This document shows positions 9,150 through 18,310 of a stretch of DNA of 64,000 nt, piece by piece (the first letter of the stretch is position 1; each line of letters begins with the position of its first letter). The translations under genes were made by a program, and so were the position numbers. Below the pieces are notes generated by a model. The model had not been told where the DNA came from and ran no database searches. It saw nothing but the letters and a program-made list of their open reading frames with translations. Source of the DNA: Bacteroidota bacterium. GTDB taxonomy: Bacteria; Bacteroidota; Bacteroidia; Bacteroidales; JACABE01. The stretch lies in NCBI GenBank assembly GCA_026391675.1, contig JAPLDQ010000042.1, forward strand, positions 1 to 64,000. Direction: 5' to 3'.

Positions 9150-9789
9150 TGTTGTAAATATTATTGTATTTCGTATCGGGAGGTGGATTTTTACTGATAC
9201 TAAAAAATTTATTTTTTTCGAACAGAGTAAAAGTTATACCAAGAGTACAAGCTATACCACAAGCAGCAAGGGATTTGTAATACAATATATTGTTAAAATT
9301 ACCATTTTTATAATTAATACAGGTAAAAGGTGCAATAAAGAATGCATAGGTAAATGAAGTTATTGCAAGTCCTATTCCAATATCTACGAGAGGATTATCT
9401 TTATTATTATATAAGTTTATACTGCTTATATTATTTATATCTATATTTCTGATATTGTCTTTTACAGTCTTTTTTAAACTATCAGAAATATTATAATAAA
9501 TTCTTTTTTGATTGGTATAATCTCCAAAATTATGATTGATAACTTCCATATCTAATTCTATATCAACTTGCTGTTGTCTGATATTGATTATTTTCCCACT
9601 GTAATGATTAATATTAGCTTTTTTGAAAATACTATCAAATCTATCAATAGTAGTTATATAAACCCTGTCATTTTGTTTTATAACTTGAATCTTTTTTGGT
9701 TTTTTCAAGTTATGCAAGTAAAGAGAGCTGTCTTGAGCATATAAATTATAGCTCGATACTATGAAAAATAAAAGTATTATTTTCTTCAT
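9136..9789 (-). CDS. Hypothetical exported or membrane protein
   Basis: 217 residues, not recognised. It begins with a signal peptide (MKKIILLFFIVSSYNLYA, then QDSS). An acidic or polar region follows that resembles small beta-strand domains in Bacteroidota hypothetical proteins (VIKQNDRVYITTIDRFD; SGKIINIRQQQVDIEL). Two hydrophobic segments lie at about 133-158 and 164-187. It is very AT-rich. The 3' end overlaps the GNAT gene by 14 bp, suggesting joint transcription. Confidence 0.6.
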   Translation of the reverse strand: MKKIILLFFIVSSYNLYAQDSSLYLHNLKKPKKIQVIKQNDRVYITTIDRFDSIFKKANINHYSGKIINIRQQQVDIELDMEVINHNFGDYTNQKRIYYNISDSLKKTVKDNIRNIDINNISSINLYNNKDNPLVDIGIGLAITSFTYAFFIAPFTCINYKNGNFNNILYYKSLAACGIACTLGITFTLFEKNKFFSISKNPPPDTKYNNIYNIEIK

Positions 9790-9840
9790 TAAACTAAATT
9801 TAGTATTCTTATATAACTTTATATTTTAACACATTATTGA

Positions 9841-10215
9841 TTACTTCCTTACCAGCATATTCAAAGCGATAAGCATCAGTGCAACGGCAAAAATTTTCTT
9901 CATTTTTTCGGGTGAAATAGTTAAGGCTATTTTGGACCCAAAATAGCCGCCTACAAAGAAGGCAACAGAAATAATAGCTGCATATTTAATATTCATTTGT
10001 CCGGCTTTATAATAGTTTAAAACAGCCATTAAACCTACAGGTAAAAGCATTACAGCAAGGCTTGTGCCCTGAGCTGATTGCTGACTGAGGCCTAAAATAT
10101 ATACCATGGCAGGTATCATAATTACCCCGCCACCAAGACCTACCATACCGCCAAATGTGCCGGCTGCAAGACCAATTATCAATAAAATCAAGATTGTAGT
10201 TGTATTCATATTCAT
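9841..10215 (-). CDS. TauE/SafE-like permease, half-size
   Basis: 124 residues with four predicted membrane helices. The N-terminus IGLAAGTFGGMVGLGGGVIMIPAM is the glycine-rich signature of the TauE/SafE (sulfite/organosulfonate exporter-like) family. Full-length members have about 250 residues and eight helices in two repeats. This is a single-repeat form that would have to dimerise. The frame is intact and no second half lies beside it, so it looks like a genuine short form rather than a fragment. Substrate unknown. Confidence 0.75.
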   Translation of the reverse strand: MNMNTTTILILLIIGLAAGTFGGMVGLGGGVIMIPAMVYILGLSQQSAQGTSLAVMLLPVGLMAVLNYYKAGQMNIKYAAIISVAFFVGGYFGSKIALTISPEKMKKIFAVALMLIALNMLVRK

Positions 10216-10237
10216 GAGTTTAAAGTTTGTAAAGTTT

Positions 10238-10290
10238 ATTAAAGTTATTAAGTTATTAAGTTATTAAGTTATTAAGTTATTAAGTTATTA
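10238..10290. repeat. Tandem 8-bp repeat (AAGTTATT)n
   Basis: Five to six consecutive AAGTTATT units between the TauE-like gene and the outer-membrane protein gene. The unit is too short, and has no spacers, to be CRISPR. Similar AAGTT-rich runs occur in other gaps of this window. Confidence 0.85.
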
Positions 10291-10355
10291 TATAAACATA
10301 ACTTCAAAATTAAGATAAAGAAATAACTTAATAGCCATTAACCTGTTAACTAATA

Positions 10356-13300
10356 TTAAAAATCAAGGCTTAACGAAAAATAAAAAATACCTTTTTGCAC
10401 TATACCGTTTTCAACACCCCAGGCATAATCTGCCCTTACAAAATATCCCATTAATCTTGTTCTTAATCCAAAACCATAACCACCCACAACCGGATCAATC
10501 TGTTTTTCGAGTTTTAGCACAAATGGGTTGCTGTATAAGGTTTTGGTATAAAGCGGATTGTCTTTGGCCCAGGGATTAGTACCTGTCCAGGCTGTTCCGA
10601 TATCTCCAAAACCTATAATCTGCATATTATACAAAAAGTCTGAACGCATGGGTTTTCTTGAAAAATACCTGAAAATCGGAAAACGCAATTCACTGTTGAT
10701 TACTACAAAACTATTACCATTTCTGACATTTTGGGTAAATCCCCTCATATTTGTTGCCAGTGTCTGGTAAGTGTAATTCTGATCCGTTGCAATATCGGCA
10801 TCTGTGCTGAATTTTGGGAATAACCAGTTATCAACACCTCCCATATAATAGATTAATTTATTTTTGCCAAATGAGGTGGAAGCAGCAAATCGATTAGCCC
10901 AGATAAATGATTTATCAATCTTTTGATAATTACGGTAATCAAAACCAAGTACAAATAAATTCCGGCTTTCTATATCCAATGACTGATAATATTCACCCCA
11001 GAACTTATAACGGGTCCCATAATACAGGTTTAATCCAATGTTGCGGGTATTATCGAAAACAAATTCTCCTTTTAGTCCTGACCAGTTATTGTTGATATCA
11101 GGCATCTGAAGTCTGAATTGGTCTGTTGATAGAAAAACCTCTTTATCATTTCGCAGATAAGCAGTTCCTCTTATACTTATAACATTATTGATAGGCCATC
11201 GCAATATATAATAAACGGTATGGGTATATTGATGGGAAAGATAGTAATAAGTAGCATTATCCATCGATTGGCGGTGAAAAATGATTTGCTTGTCGAGACG
11301 ATGTTTTAAGTTTTCGTAACTGAGCAGATATTCAAAATTATCGAAATTAAAGGAAAACCGCAAACCACCTGTAATCCGGTAATCTTCCATAAGATCACTT
11401 AATCCTATTTTAGTTAAAAAATTAAAACCGGGATTTAAATATATAGGTGAACCTCCACCTGAAAATTGCTGATAATTGGCATTTAAAAAACTAAAGTCAA
11501 TTTGCGTTGTAATGTCATTGGCTGAATATTCAACTTCGTAATTTCGCTGGGTTTCAGGCTGAAATGGTTGATTTTCAGGTAAAACATTGGTGCTGTCATA
11601 AGGATTTATTTCCTTGAAAGCTTGTTTATTAGTGCTTATAGCAACATCATCCGGATTTTGATCACCTTTTTTGTCGGAATAATATATATTCCGGAGCTTT
11701 CGGGTAACAGGCAGTTGTTTCTCAGTTTTAATAGTATCTTTTTTTATTGCATTTTGTTTTTCAATAATTAATCGATTAACAATATCCGTATTTTCTAATT
11801 TTAAAGGCGTTAATTTGTTTACAGCTATTTTATTTTCAACAAACATTTTATAAAGACCGTCGGTATAAATTATCTGTGCGGTTTTTCCTGTTCTTGGATT
11901 AATATCCTGTTCTATAATGCTCTGTATATAATCCGTTACCGGAAATGATTTGGTAATATAACGGTAATGCATTGCGGTGTCGACAAAACTTATTACACTG
12001 TCAAAACGTCCGATATACCTGTTATAAATCCCATTTTCATCACTTAAATAACTGATAAACCCATTTTCGTATTCCATCGGATAAATTTCATTAGCAAATG
12101 GTGTTTTAGTAACTCTTCTTAAGACTTTATTGCGATGGGCATAATCATAAAGGTAAACATCGTTTTTTTCTAATGCATTGACATAAGGAGATGTATTGAA
12201 GTTCAGCGTATCACCGGTGCGTGTTGAAGAAAATATAATTTCCCTGTCTTTATTGATAAATCTTGGATTTACATCATCGTAAATATCTTTTGTAATTTGT
12301 TCCGATGAGCGCGAAGACATATTATATACAAAAATATCCGACTGTCCATTCTGAACTGCTGATAATGCAATCAGTTGCCCATTTTGAGAATATGAAAAAT
12401 CGAGGACTTTCTGGAAATACTCCAGTAATATTTTGTCGAACTTCTTTTCTTTTAAGTTATACAAATACAGATATATCAATCCTTTGGTTTCGATGATGAT
12501 ACCGAGAATATCTCCTGAAGGATGCCAGGCAAGCAGGGGATATGAATAATCATTTTTATCATCAAGCTTATAGCCTGATTTCATTATCTTTTTTGTTTTT
12601 TTTGTTTCAGCATTGTAAATCCATACTTTGTACTGTCCCATTTCGTTGGTAACATAAGCTGAATAGATACCATCATTACTGATTTTTAGTCTGTTATAAA
12701 CCCTTGTGGATTTTATTTTTTTAAGAAAAGGCTCATTGGTTGGCAAATTACGCTCATATGTCATTACATATTTTGCATGATAATAAACCAGCCATTCCGA
12801 AATAATTTCTTTGTATGATTGACCGAGAACATAAAGGAAACCGGTTTCAATATTCCTGCTTACACGCGACATGTATACAATATTTGAAATATTTTGTTCA
12901 CCATACTTTTCGGCAATAAAATGCCAGAATGAATGTCCGGCATAAGTAGCATCTTCTCCGGTAAGTGTACTGAATTTCTTGTATTTACCTGTTAAAAAAC
13001 CATCCCTGACAATATTGTCAATATCTGTATTCCATTTAGTAGAAACATAGGCAATCAGTCCTTTGGAGTACCAATCGGGAATTGTGAATATTGTTTTATT
13101 TTTTACCTGAGCCGTCAGGCTGCTGCCAAACATTAACTGATTAAATATGATTTCAGCCATACCTGCTCTTATCTGATTCTGGAAATCAGTGTAGCTTCCG
13201 TTAAAATAAAGGAAGACTTTGTTCCCCATAATATGTGTTTGTCCACCGGTATTATAACTTTCGTCACTTACATAGCCAATATTGCTTTGTTTAAAATCAG

Positions 13301-13625
13301 ATAGTTTATTGAAAATAATGAACTGGATTTTATCACTGATTTCAAAATCGAGTTTGGTTTCCAGTTCTTTTAATTGTTTCAGCGTGTAGTTGGCCGTATA
13401 ATTGGCAAATTGCCTTCCTCCCAGATAATAATACACATCAAATTTATCGTAACGGTAGTAGGTCCAGAAAAAATCTGTATACTGTACACGGTTTTTCCCG
13501 AAATTTAATTGCATCCCACTGTAAAACTGAGCATAAACAGTACTTACATGCATACTCAAAAAGAGTAAAATTGAAACACTGATTACCTTATAATTTGTTA
13601 TTTTACAGCTTGTAAACTTCATCAA
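10356..13625 (-). CDS. Outer-membrane protein: peptidase-MA-like, TolB-type propeller and D15 barrel
   Basis: 1089 residues in three parts after a signal peptide ending near residue 33. (1) About 60-290 resembles the gluzincin (peptidase MA) fold: it keeps the PDWYSKGLIAYVS segment, but the position of the zinc HExxH reads AGMAEIIF, so it is probably not a protease. (2) About 300-560 has repeated strands of a TolB/DPP-IV N-terminal beta-propeller (YPLLAWHPSGD, then INKDREIIFSSTRTGD). (3) After a polar linker, about 705-1089 is a surface-antigen-like (BamA/TamA type) beta-barrel ending in FSLSLDF, with the C-terminal Phe that the Bam machine recognises. Role inferred: envelope assembly or transport; no partner gene is adjacent. 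Confidence 0.75.
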   Translation of the reverse strand: MMKFTSCKITNYKVISVSILLFLSMHVSTVYAQFYSGMQLNFGKNRVQYTDFFWTYYRYDKFDVYYYLGGRQFANYTANYTLKQLKELETKLDFEISDKIQFIIFNKLSDFKQSNIGYVSDESYNTGGQTHIMGNKVFLYFNGSYTDFQNQIRAGMAEIIFNQLMFGSSLTAQVKNKTIFTIPDWYSKGLIAYVSTKWNTDIDNIVRDGFLTGKYKKFSTLTGEDATYAGHSFWHFIAEKYGEQNISNIVYMSRVSRNIETGFLYVLGQSYKEIISEWLVYYHAKYVMTYERNLPTNEPFLKKIKSTRVYNRLKISNDGIYSAYVTNEMGQYKVWIYNAETKKTKKIMKSGYKLDDKNDYSYPLLAWHPSGDILGIIIETKGLIYLYLYNLKEKKFDKILLEYFQKVLDFSYSQNGQLIALSAVQNGQSDIFVYNMSSRSSEQITKDIYDDVNPRFINKDREIIFSSTRTGDTLNFNTSPYVNALEKNDVYLYDYAHRNKVLRRVTKTPFANEIYPMEYENGFISYLSDENGIYNRYIGRFDSVISFVDTAMHYRYITKSFPVTDYIQSIIEQDINPRTGKTAQIIYTDGLYKMFVENKIAVNKLTPLKLENTDIVNRLIIEKQNAIKKDTIKTEKQLPVTRKLRNIYYSDKKGDQNPDDVAISTNKQAFKEINPYDSTNVLPENQPFQPETQRNYEVEYSANDITTQIDFSFLNANYQQFSGGGSPIYLNPGFNFLTKIGLSDLMEDYRITGGLRFSFNFDNFEYLLSYENLKHRLDKQIIFHRQSMDNATYYYLSHQYTHTVYYILRWPINNVISIRGTAYLRNDKEVFLSTDQFRLQMPDINNNWSGLKGEFVFDNTRNIGLNLYYGTRYKFWGEYYQSLDIESRNLFVLGFDYRNYQKIDKSFIWANRFAASTSFGKNKLIYYMGGVDNWLFPKFSTDADIATDQNYTYQTLATNMRGFTQNVRNGNSFVVINSELRFPIFRYFSRKPMRSDFLYNMQIIGFGDIGTAWTGTNPWAKDNPLYTKTLYSNPFVLKLEKQIDPVVGGYGFGLRTRLMGYFVRADYAWGVENGIVQKGIFYFSLSLDF

Positions 13626-13803
13626 TAACCTTGGGTTTTATAATAATTAAATTTAGTGCTAAGATAATATAATTAAAAATACTTTACTAAAACTTTCATC
13701 TTAATTAACATTGATTTGATGGTTTTTAGTATTGATAAAATAATTTTTATATGTTTGCAGTTAGTTTGGTACAAATCTTGTAACTTTATAAAAAATATTA
13801 AAC

Positions 13804-14211
13804 ATGAAAACAACTAGGATATTAATTGCAACATTATTTATAATTATTTCTTTTTCAGGATGCAAGAAAGATGATAGTACAATTCCTTCGGCAACTATCA
13901 CCCGTAATGATTATGTTGGTAACTGGTCATGTGTTGAGGTACCTCAGGCTAAAAATCAAAATTTTGATTGTACAATTTCTTTGGATGCATTAATAGCGGA
14001 TAATATTAAAATTTCAAATTTTGCTAATTTACAGGGTACTGCCTATGCTGTTGTTACCGGAAAAAATCTTGTTATTCCGAAACAAACAATTAATAATAAC
14101 ACTTTTGAAGGTTATGGCACTATGAACAATACTAATTATATTACGATGCATTATTATGTTAAAGATAATGTTGACAGTCTGGTATATAATACTAATTTAA
14201 ACAGAAAGTAA
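13804..14211 (+). CDS. Small hypothetical lipoprotein
   Basis: 135 residues with a clear lipoprotein signal: a basic start, a hydrophobic stretch, then FSGC with Cys20 to be lipidated, followed by KKDD. The mature part is a short strand-rich domain (NYVGNWSCVEV-like: residues 38-49 read RNDYVGNWSCVE), reminiscent of lipocalin-like proteins of Bacteroidota, but not confidently assignable. It is a single gene divergent from the large outer-membrane protein and closed by a strong terminator. Confidence 0.75.
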   Translation: MKTTRILIATLFIIISFSGCKKDDSTIPSATITRNDYVGNWSCVEVPQAKNQNFDCTISLDALIADNIKISNFANLQGTAYAVVTGKNLVIPKQTINNNTFEGYGTMNNTNYITMHYYVKDNVDSLVYNTNLNRK

Positions 14212-14214
14212 AAT

Positions 14215-14245
14215 AAAAAAAGCCAGTTTTTAAACTGGCTTTTTT
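14215..14245. terminator. Bidirectional terminator between lipoprotein gene and ahcY
   Basis: GCCAGTTT (14222-14229) pairs with AAACTGGC (14232-14239). A6 on the left and T6 on the right extend the stem and give a U-tract on either strand, which suits the two convergent genes that end on each side. Confidence 0.9.
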
Positions 14246-14264
14246 ATTTTGTTTTTCTCTATAT

Positions 14265-15674
14265 TTAGTAGCGGTAGTGTTCAGCTTTGTAAGGTCCTTC
14301 AATAGGAACACATAAATAAGCAGCCTGTTCGGGTGTAAGTTTAGTTAATTTTACACCAATATTTTCGAGATGTAAGCGGGCAACTTCCTCATCCAGTTTT
14401 TTAGATAAACGGTAAACGCCAACTTCGTAATTGTTTTTCCATAAATCCAGTTGAGCCAATGTTTGATTGGTAAATGAATTACTCATTACAAATGAAGGAT
14501 GGCCTGTAGCACAGCCTAAATTAACCAGTCTGCCTTCTGCTAACATAAAAATAGCATGCCCGTCAGGATAAATATATTTATCCACCTGAGGTTTGATGTT
14601 GATTTTTTGGATTCCTTTCCAGGCTTCCAGTTTATCTACCTGAATTTCATTGTCAAAATGGCCTATGTTGCAAACAATAGCCTGATCTTTCATTTTTGAC
14701 ATGTGTTCAGCGGTAATTACATCTTTATTACCGGTAGTAGTAACAAAAATATTTCCTTCAGTAACAGCATCATCCATTGTATTTACTTCAAAACCTTCCA
14801 TTGCAGCCTGTAAAGCACAAATCGGGTCAATTTCAGTAACAATCACTCTGGCTCCGTAGCTTCTCATAGAATGAGCGCAACCTTTACCAACATCACCGTA
14901 ACCAAGTACAACCACAACTTTACCGGCAATCATAACATCGGTAGCACGTTTAATGCCATCAGCCAATGATTCGCGGCAACCATATAAGTTGTCAAATTTA
15001 GATTTTGTAACAGAATCATTAACATTAATGGCAGGAATAAGCAATTCGCCTTTTTCCAGCATCTGGTATAAACGGTGAACACCGGTTGTAGTTTCTTCTG
15101 AAACACCTTTTAACTCAGCAACAACGCGATGCCATTTTTTAGGATCTTCGTTTAATAAGGTTCTGATGGTATCTAAAATGATAGATTCTTCTTTGTTTGA
15201 AGCTGTATATTCAATGGTTTTTGGATCTTTTTCAGCTGCAAATCCTTTGTGTATCAGTAATGTAGCATCACCACCATCATCAACGATAAGCATTGGCCCT
15301 TTACCTTCAGGGAAAGAAAGTGCCTGATTGGTACACCACCAGTATTCTTCCAGGCTTTCGCCTTTCCATGCAAATACCGGAATGCCTGCAGCAGCAATAG
15401 CAGCAGCAGCATGATCCTGAGTTGAAAATATATTACAACTTGCCCAACGTACATCAGCTCCAAGGTTTACTAAAGTTTCAATTAAAACTGCAGTTTGTAT
15501 TGTCATATGTAAAGAACCGGTAATTCTTACTCCTTTTAAAGGTTTTTCGGTACCGTATTTAGTACGAAGCGACATTAAACCCGGCATTTCTTTCTCTGCT
15601 ATCTCGATTTCTTTTCTTCCCCATTCTGCAAGGTTTATATCTGCTACCTTGTATTTTAAGTTATAGTCTGTCAT
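14265..15674 (-). CDS. ahcY: Adenosylhomocysteinase
   Basis: 469 residues, normal length. It splits S-adenosylhomocysteine reversibly into adenosine and homocysteine, using tightly bound NAD, and keeps the methylation cycle running. Visible: SLHMT with His56 near the N-terminus, the catalytic Lys224/Asp228 region ([11 protein letters not shown]), the NAD-binding GYGDVGKG at 258-265, and the conserved C-terminus ending [11 protein letters not shown]. It is a single gene with its own promoter (see 15701-15730). Confidence 0.97.
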   Translation of the reverse strand: MTDYNLKYKVADINLAEWGRKEIEIAEKEMPGLMSLRTKYGTEKPLKGVRITGSLHMTIQTAVLIETLVNLGADVRWASCNIFSTQDHAAAAIAAAGIPVFAWKGESLEEYWWCTNQALSFPEGKGPMLIVDDGGDATLLIHKGFAAEKDPKTIEYTASNKEESIILDTIRTLLNEDPKKWHRVVAELKGVSEETTTGVHRLYQMLEKGELLIPAINVNDSVTKSKFDNLYGCRESLADGIKRATDVMIAGKVVVVLGYGDVGKGCAHSMRSYGARVIVTEIDPICALQAAMEGFEVNTMDDAVTEGNIFVTTTGNKDVITAEHMSKMKDQAIVCNIGHFDNEIQVDKLEAWKGIQKINIKPQVDKYIYPDGHAIFMLAEGRLVNLGCATGHPSFVMSNSFTNQTLAQLDLWKNNYEVGVYRLSKKLDEEVARLHLENIGVKLTKLTPEQAAYLCVPIEGPYKAEHYRY

Positions 15675-15700
15675 TATGTTATATGTTTTTAATTTTTTTG

Positions 15701-15730
15701 CAAAATTAATGATTTATTGGATAACTGCAA
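15701..15730 (-). promoter_or_regulatory. Complete Bacteroidota promoter of ahcY (-33 TTG, -7 TAATTTTG)
   Basis: On the minus strand TTG (15730-15728) is followed after 19 bp by TAATTTTG (15708-15701), 26 bp before the ahcY start. Both boxes and their spacing fit the Bacteroidota housekeeping-sigma consensus. This is the clearest promoter in the window. Confidence 0.75.
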
Positions 15731-15776
15731 AAGATTATTATAAATCATTATTGACCGGAATGGACATAAACGATTT

Positions 15777-15865
15777 GGGCTAAAGCCCCTGCTTATCAAA
15801 TTATTCATTAGCTCAGGCCTTAAGGCCGGAGCTAATGAAGGTAACAAACTAACGGACTTTAGTCC
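15777..15865 (+). repeat. Three-hairpin intergenic element, copy A
   Basis: Contains GGGCT-AA-AGCCC (15777-15788), a 16-bp hairpin with TTAA loop (15804-15839, one A-G mismatch) and GGACT-TT-AGTCC (15854-15865). The same order of hairpins recurs at 24041-24129. It lies between divergent ahcY and the EamA transporter gene. Confidence 0.85.
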
Positions 15866-15906
15866 TTGAAAATTGATAAAAAATGCTGAATTTTAAAAAA
15901 TACAAT

Positions 15907-15914
15907 TAATTTTG
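15907..15914 (+). promoter_or_regulatory. -7 box TAATTTTG, EamA transporter gene
   Basis: Exact consensus match. It overlaps a TTG at 15912 that could be mistaken for the start codon. This argues for the ATG at 15936 as the real start. Confidence 0.6.
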
Positions 15915-15935
15915 GCAAAACAAATAACAGCATTA

Positions 15936-16829
15936 ATGACAAATCAAAAAAAAGCCTATTTATTTGCCATACTTTCTGTATTGTGCTGGTCAACAGTGGC
16001 AACGGCATTTAAATTAGCGCTGCAGCATTGCGATTTTCTGCAACTGCTTTTTCTTTCTTCATTGGTATCATGCATTGTTTTATTTGTTATTCTCCTTTTT
16101 CAAAGGAAATTATATTTACTTAAAACGCTAAAGCCAGATTCTCTTATGCTTTCCTTATTACTTGGCTTCCTGAATCCTTTTTTATATTATACGATATTAT
16201 TTAAAGCCTATTCAATTTTACCGGCACAGGAAGCCATGACGCTAAATTATACCTGGCCTGTAATGCTGGTTTTAATGGCAATTCCATTGTTAAAGCAAAA
16301 GTTAACCTTAAAGAGCAGCATTGCTGTACTGCTTAGTTTTGCCGGTATTTTTATTATTTCCAGCAAAGGACATCCCATGTCTTTCAGCTTTAGTAATGCA
16401 TCAGGCGATGCACTGGCCGTAGGAAGTTCAGTAATATGGGCGTTATTCTGGTTATTTAATGTTAAAGACCGTAAAGATGGAGTAATTAAACTGTTCTTAA
16501 ATTTTTTATCAGGAAGTATTTTTTCAGCAATACTGATGTTTATTTTTTCAGATTTCTCAAAATTCAGCATAATTAGTTTACCACCTATAATTTATATAGG
16601 GATTTTTGAAATGAGTGTTACTTTTGTTTTCTGGCTAATGGCATTAAAATATACTGTCAGTACTGATAAAGTGAGCCAGTTGATATTTCTTTCACCTTTT
16701 CTTTCTCTTGTTTTTATTCATTTTATAGTAGGAGAAAGTATAGCTATTTCAACTTTTATCGGACTGATATTCATAACTTTGGGTATAATTATTCAACAAA
16801 CATCATTTTTATTTCTCAAAAAAAACTAA
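15936..16829 (+). CDS. EamA/DMT family transporter
   Basis: 297 residues from the ATG at 15936, with ten predicted membrane helices in two EamA repeats. The first repeat has LFAILSVLCWSTVATAFKLAL and LPAQEAMTLNYTWPVMLVL. The second starts with ALAVGSSVIWALFWLFNV. This drug/metabolite transporter family moves amino acids, nucleosides or other small solutes; the substrate is not predictable. An in-frame TTG at 15912 is rejected as start because it lies inside the -7 box. The gene ends 27 bp before the next start, but that gene has its own -7 box. Confidence 0.85.
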   Translation: MTNQKKAYLFAILSVLCWSTVATAFKLALQHCDFLQLLFLSSLVSCIVLFVILLFQRKLYLLKTLKPDSLMLSLLLGFLNPFLYYTILFKAYSILPAQEAMTLNYTWPVMLVLMAIPLLKQKLTLKSSIAVLLSFAGIFIISSKGHPMSFSFSNASGDALAVGSSVIWALFWLFNVKDRKDGVIKLFLNFLSGSIFSAILMFIFSDFSKFSIISLPPIIYIGIFEMSVTFVFWLMALKYTVSTDKVSQLIFLSPFLSLVFIHFIVGESIAISTFIGLIFITLGIIIQQTSFLFLKKN

Positions 16830-16837
16830 AAACCTTT

Positions 16838-16845
16838 TATCTTTG
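16838..16845 (+). promoter_or_regulatory. -7 box TATCTTTG, GGGP synthase gene
   Basis: Exact TAnnTTTG match 11 bp before the ATG at 16857. The transcript would have a very short leader of only a few bases. Confidence 0.55.
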
Positions 16846-16856
16846 TAAATATTTAT

Positions 16857-17603
16857 ATGAATATGAACGTTTACCAAACGATTACAGACAATATAGCTAA
16901 GGCTAAAAAACAGTTTGCTGTTTTAATTGATCCCGATAAACCTACAGAGGATCAACTTCTTCAAATTGCAGAGATATCAACCGCTGCAAAAGTTGATTAT
17001 TTTTTTGTGGGTGGCAGTTTACTTACCAACGACCATCTTGAAAAATGTATATTAATGTTGAAAAAGCATTCATCAATACCGGTTGTTCTCTTCCCCGGCA
17101 GTACCATGCAAATCAGTAAGCATGCCGATGCCATACTGTTGCTTTCGTTGATATCAGGAAGAAATGCTGAAATGTTGATTGGCAAACATGTTATTGCAGC
17201 GCCTTATCTGCGAGACAGCAAACTTGAAATTATTCCTACAGGCTATATGCTGATTGAAAGCGGAAAACCTACAACTGTATCCTATATGAGCAATACCATG
17301 CCTATTCCTGCAGATAAGGAAGATATTGCGGCATGTACAGCAATGGCAGGTGAAATGCTGGGATTGAAACTCATTTATATGGATGCCGGTAGCGGTGCTT
17401 TAAATGCTGTTTCTTCCAAAATGATAGAAAAGGTAAGCAATAATATCATCTCGCCACTGGTATGCGGAGGTGGCATTAAAACACCTGAAAAAGCCATTGA
17501 TCACTGCAAATCAGGAGCTGATATTATTGTTGTAGGCAATGCTATTGAGAAATCTGCTACTTTAATAAAAGAAATTGGTGATGCTGTGAGGAATTTCAGC
17601 TAA
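16857..17603 (+). CDS. Geranylgeranylglyceryl phosphate synthase family (PcrB/GGGPS)
   Basis: 248 residues, the usual length. A TIM-barrel prenyltransferase joining a polyprenyl diphosphate to sn-glycerol-1-phosphate. Visible: FAVLIDPDKP at 21-30, the DYFFVGGSL strand, the PVVLFPGS loop, IPTGYMLIESG, LIYMDAGSGA and the C-terminal phosphate loops LVCGGGIKTPEKA and GADIIVVGNAIE. In archaea this starts ether-lipid synthesis. Bacteroidota commonly carry a homologue, but the product and role there are unsettled, as is prenyl chain length here. ATG 16863 is an alternative start. The stop overlaps trmN6 tail-to-tail by 4 bp. Confidence 0.88.
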   Translation: MNMNVYQTITDNIAKAKKQFAVLIDPDKPTEDQLLQIAEISTAAKVDYFFVGGSLLTNDHLEKCILMLKKHSSIPVVLFPGSTMQISKHADAILLLSLISGRNAEMLIGKHVIAAPYLRDSKLEIIPTGYMLIESGKPTTVSYMSNTMPIPADKEDIAACTAMAGEMLGLKLIYMDAGSGALNAVSSKMIEKVSNNIISPLVCGGGIKTPEKAIDHCKSGADIIVVGNAIEKSATLIKEIGDAVRNFS

Positions 17604-18310
17604 AAATCAAGATAGAAATCTTTCGTTAAGGATTTAAAATCTTCCGTGTAGTTTAAGTCTGCATTCATTATACAAATTGATGAAATTATTGTTTCACGCT
17701 TTTGCTTGCTGAATTCCATTAATAATCTATTGGGTCTATGTCCTGCTTTAGAAACTACTTCGGTTTGAAAATTACAATACAATCCATGTTTTAAAGCAGT
17801 TTCTTTTAAAGTATTACTTTCATTAACAGGCAGTATGATACATGCTTTTCCGCTTTCGTTAAGTAAACCTGCAATACCGCTGACTAAATCTTCAAAAGGC
17901 AGTTCATCATTATGACGGGCAAGATTTCTGTTTGATTCCTGACTTTTTAATGAATTATGAAAATAGGGGGGATTGCTTACAAATAAATCATATTTTTTAG
18001 TACAAGTTGTTGAATATTTCAGAAATGAAGTTTGTAATACCCGCATTCTTTCTTTCCATGGTGAAAGTGAAAAATTATCAATGGCCTGACGGGCTGAACT
18101 TTCATCAATTTCGATGGCATCAATCAATGCATCTGAACGTTGAGCAAGCATCAGAGCTATAATACCTGAACCTGTTCCGATATCTAAAATATTGTTTACA
18201 TTATTGATATTGCTCCATGCACCCAATAAAACAGCATCAGTGCCTACCTTCATTGTTGCCTGGTCATGGAAAACTTTAAATTGCTTGAACTGAAAGGCTT
18301 TTCTTGTCAT
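17600..18310 (-). CDS. trmN6: tRNA1(Val) adenine-37 N6-methyltransferase
   Basis: 236 residues, matching the YfiC/TrmN6 family that methylates N6 of adenine-37 in tRNA-Val. SAM-binding motif I is ILDIGTGSGIIALMLAQ near 41-57. The catalytic NPPYF motif is near 112-116 (FVSNPPYF), and KVGTDAVLLGAW near 21-32 is characteristic. Its start overlaps the rimM stop (TAATG), so the two are translationally coupled. Its stop overlaps the GGGP synthase gene by 4 bp. Confidence 0.88.
   Translation of the reverse strand: MTRKAFQFKQFKVFHDQATMKVGTDAVLLGAWSNINNVNNILDIGTGSGIIALMLAQRSDALIDAIEIDESSARQAIDNFSLSPWKERMRVLQTSFLKYSTTCTKKYDLFVSNPPYFHNSLKSQESNRNLARHNDELPFEDLVSGIAGLLNESGKACIILPVNESNTLKETALKHGLYCNFQTEVVSKAGHRPNRLLMEFSKQKRETIISSICIMNADLNYTEDFKSLTKDFYLDF

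Noticed and set aside
9841-10215. Truncated TauE pseudogene
   Set aside because: The frame is intact with complete start and stop, and short single-repeat members of this family are known; no remnant of a second half is seen nearby.
10238-10290. CRISPR array
   Set aside because: The unit is 8 bp and uninterrupted, with no spacers and no cas genes in the window.
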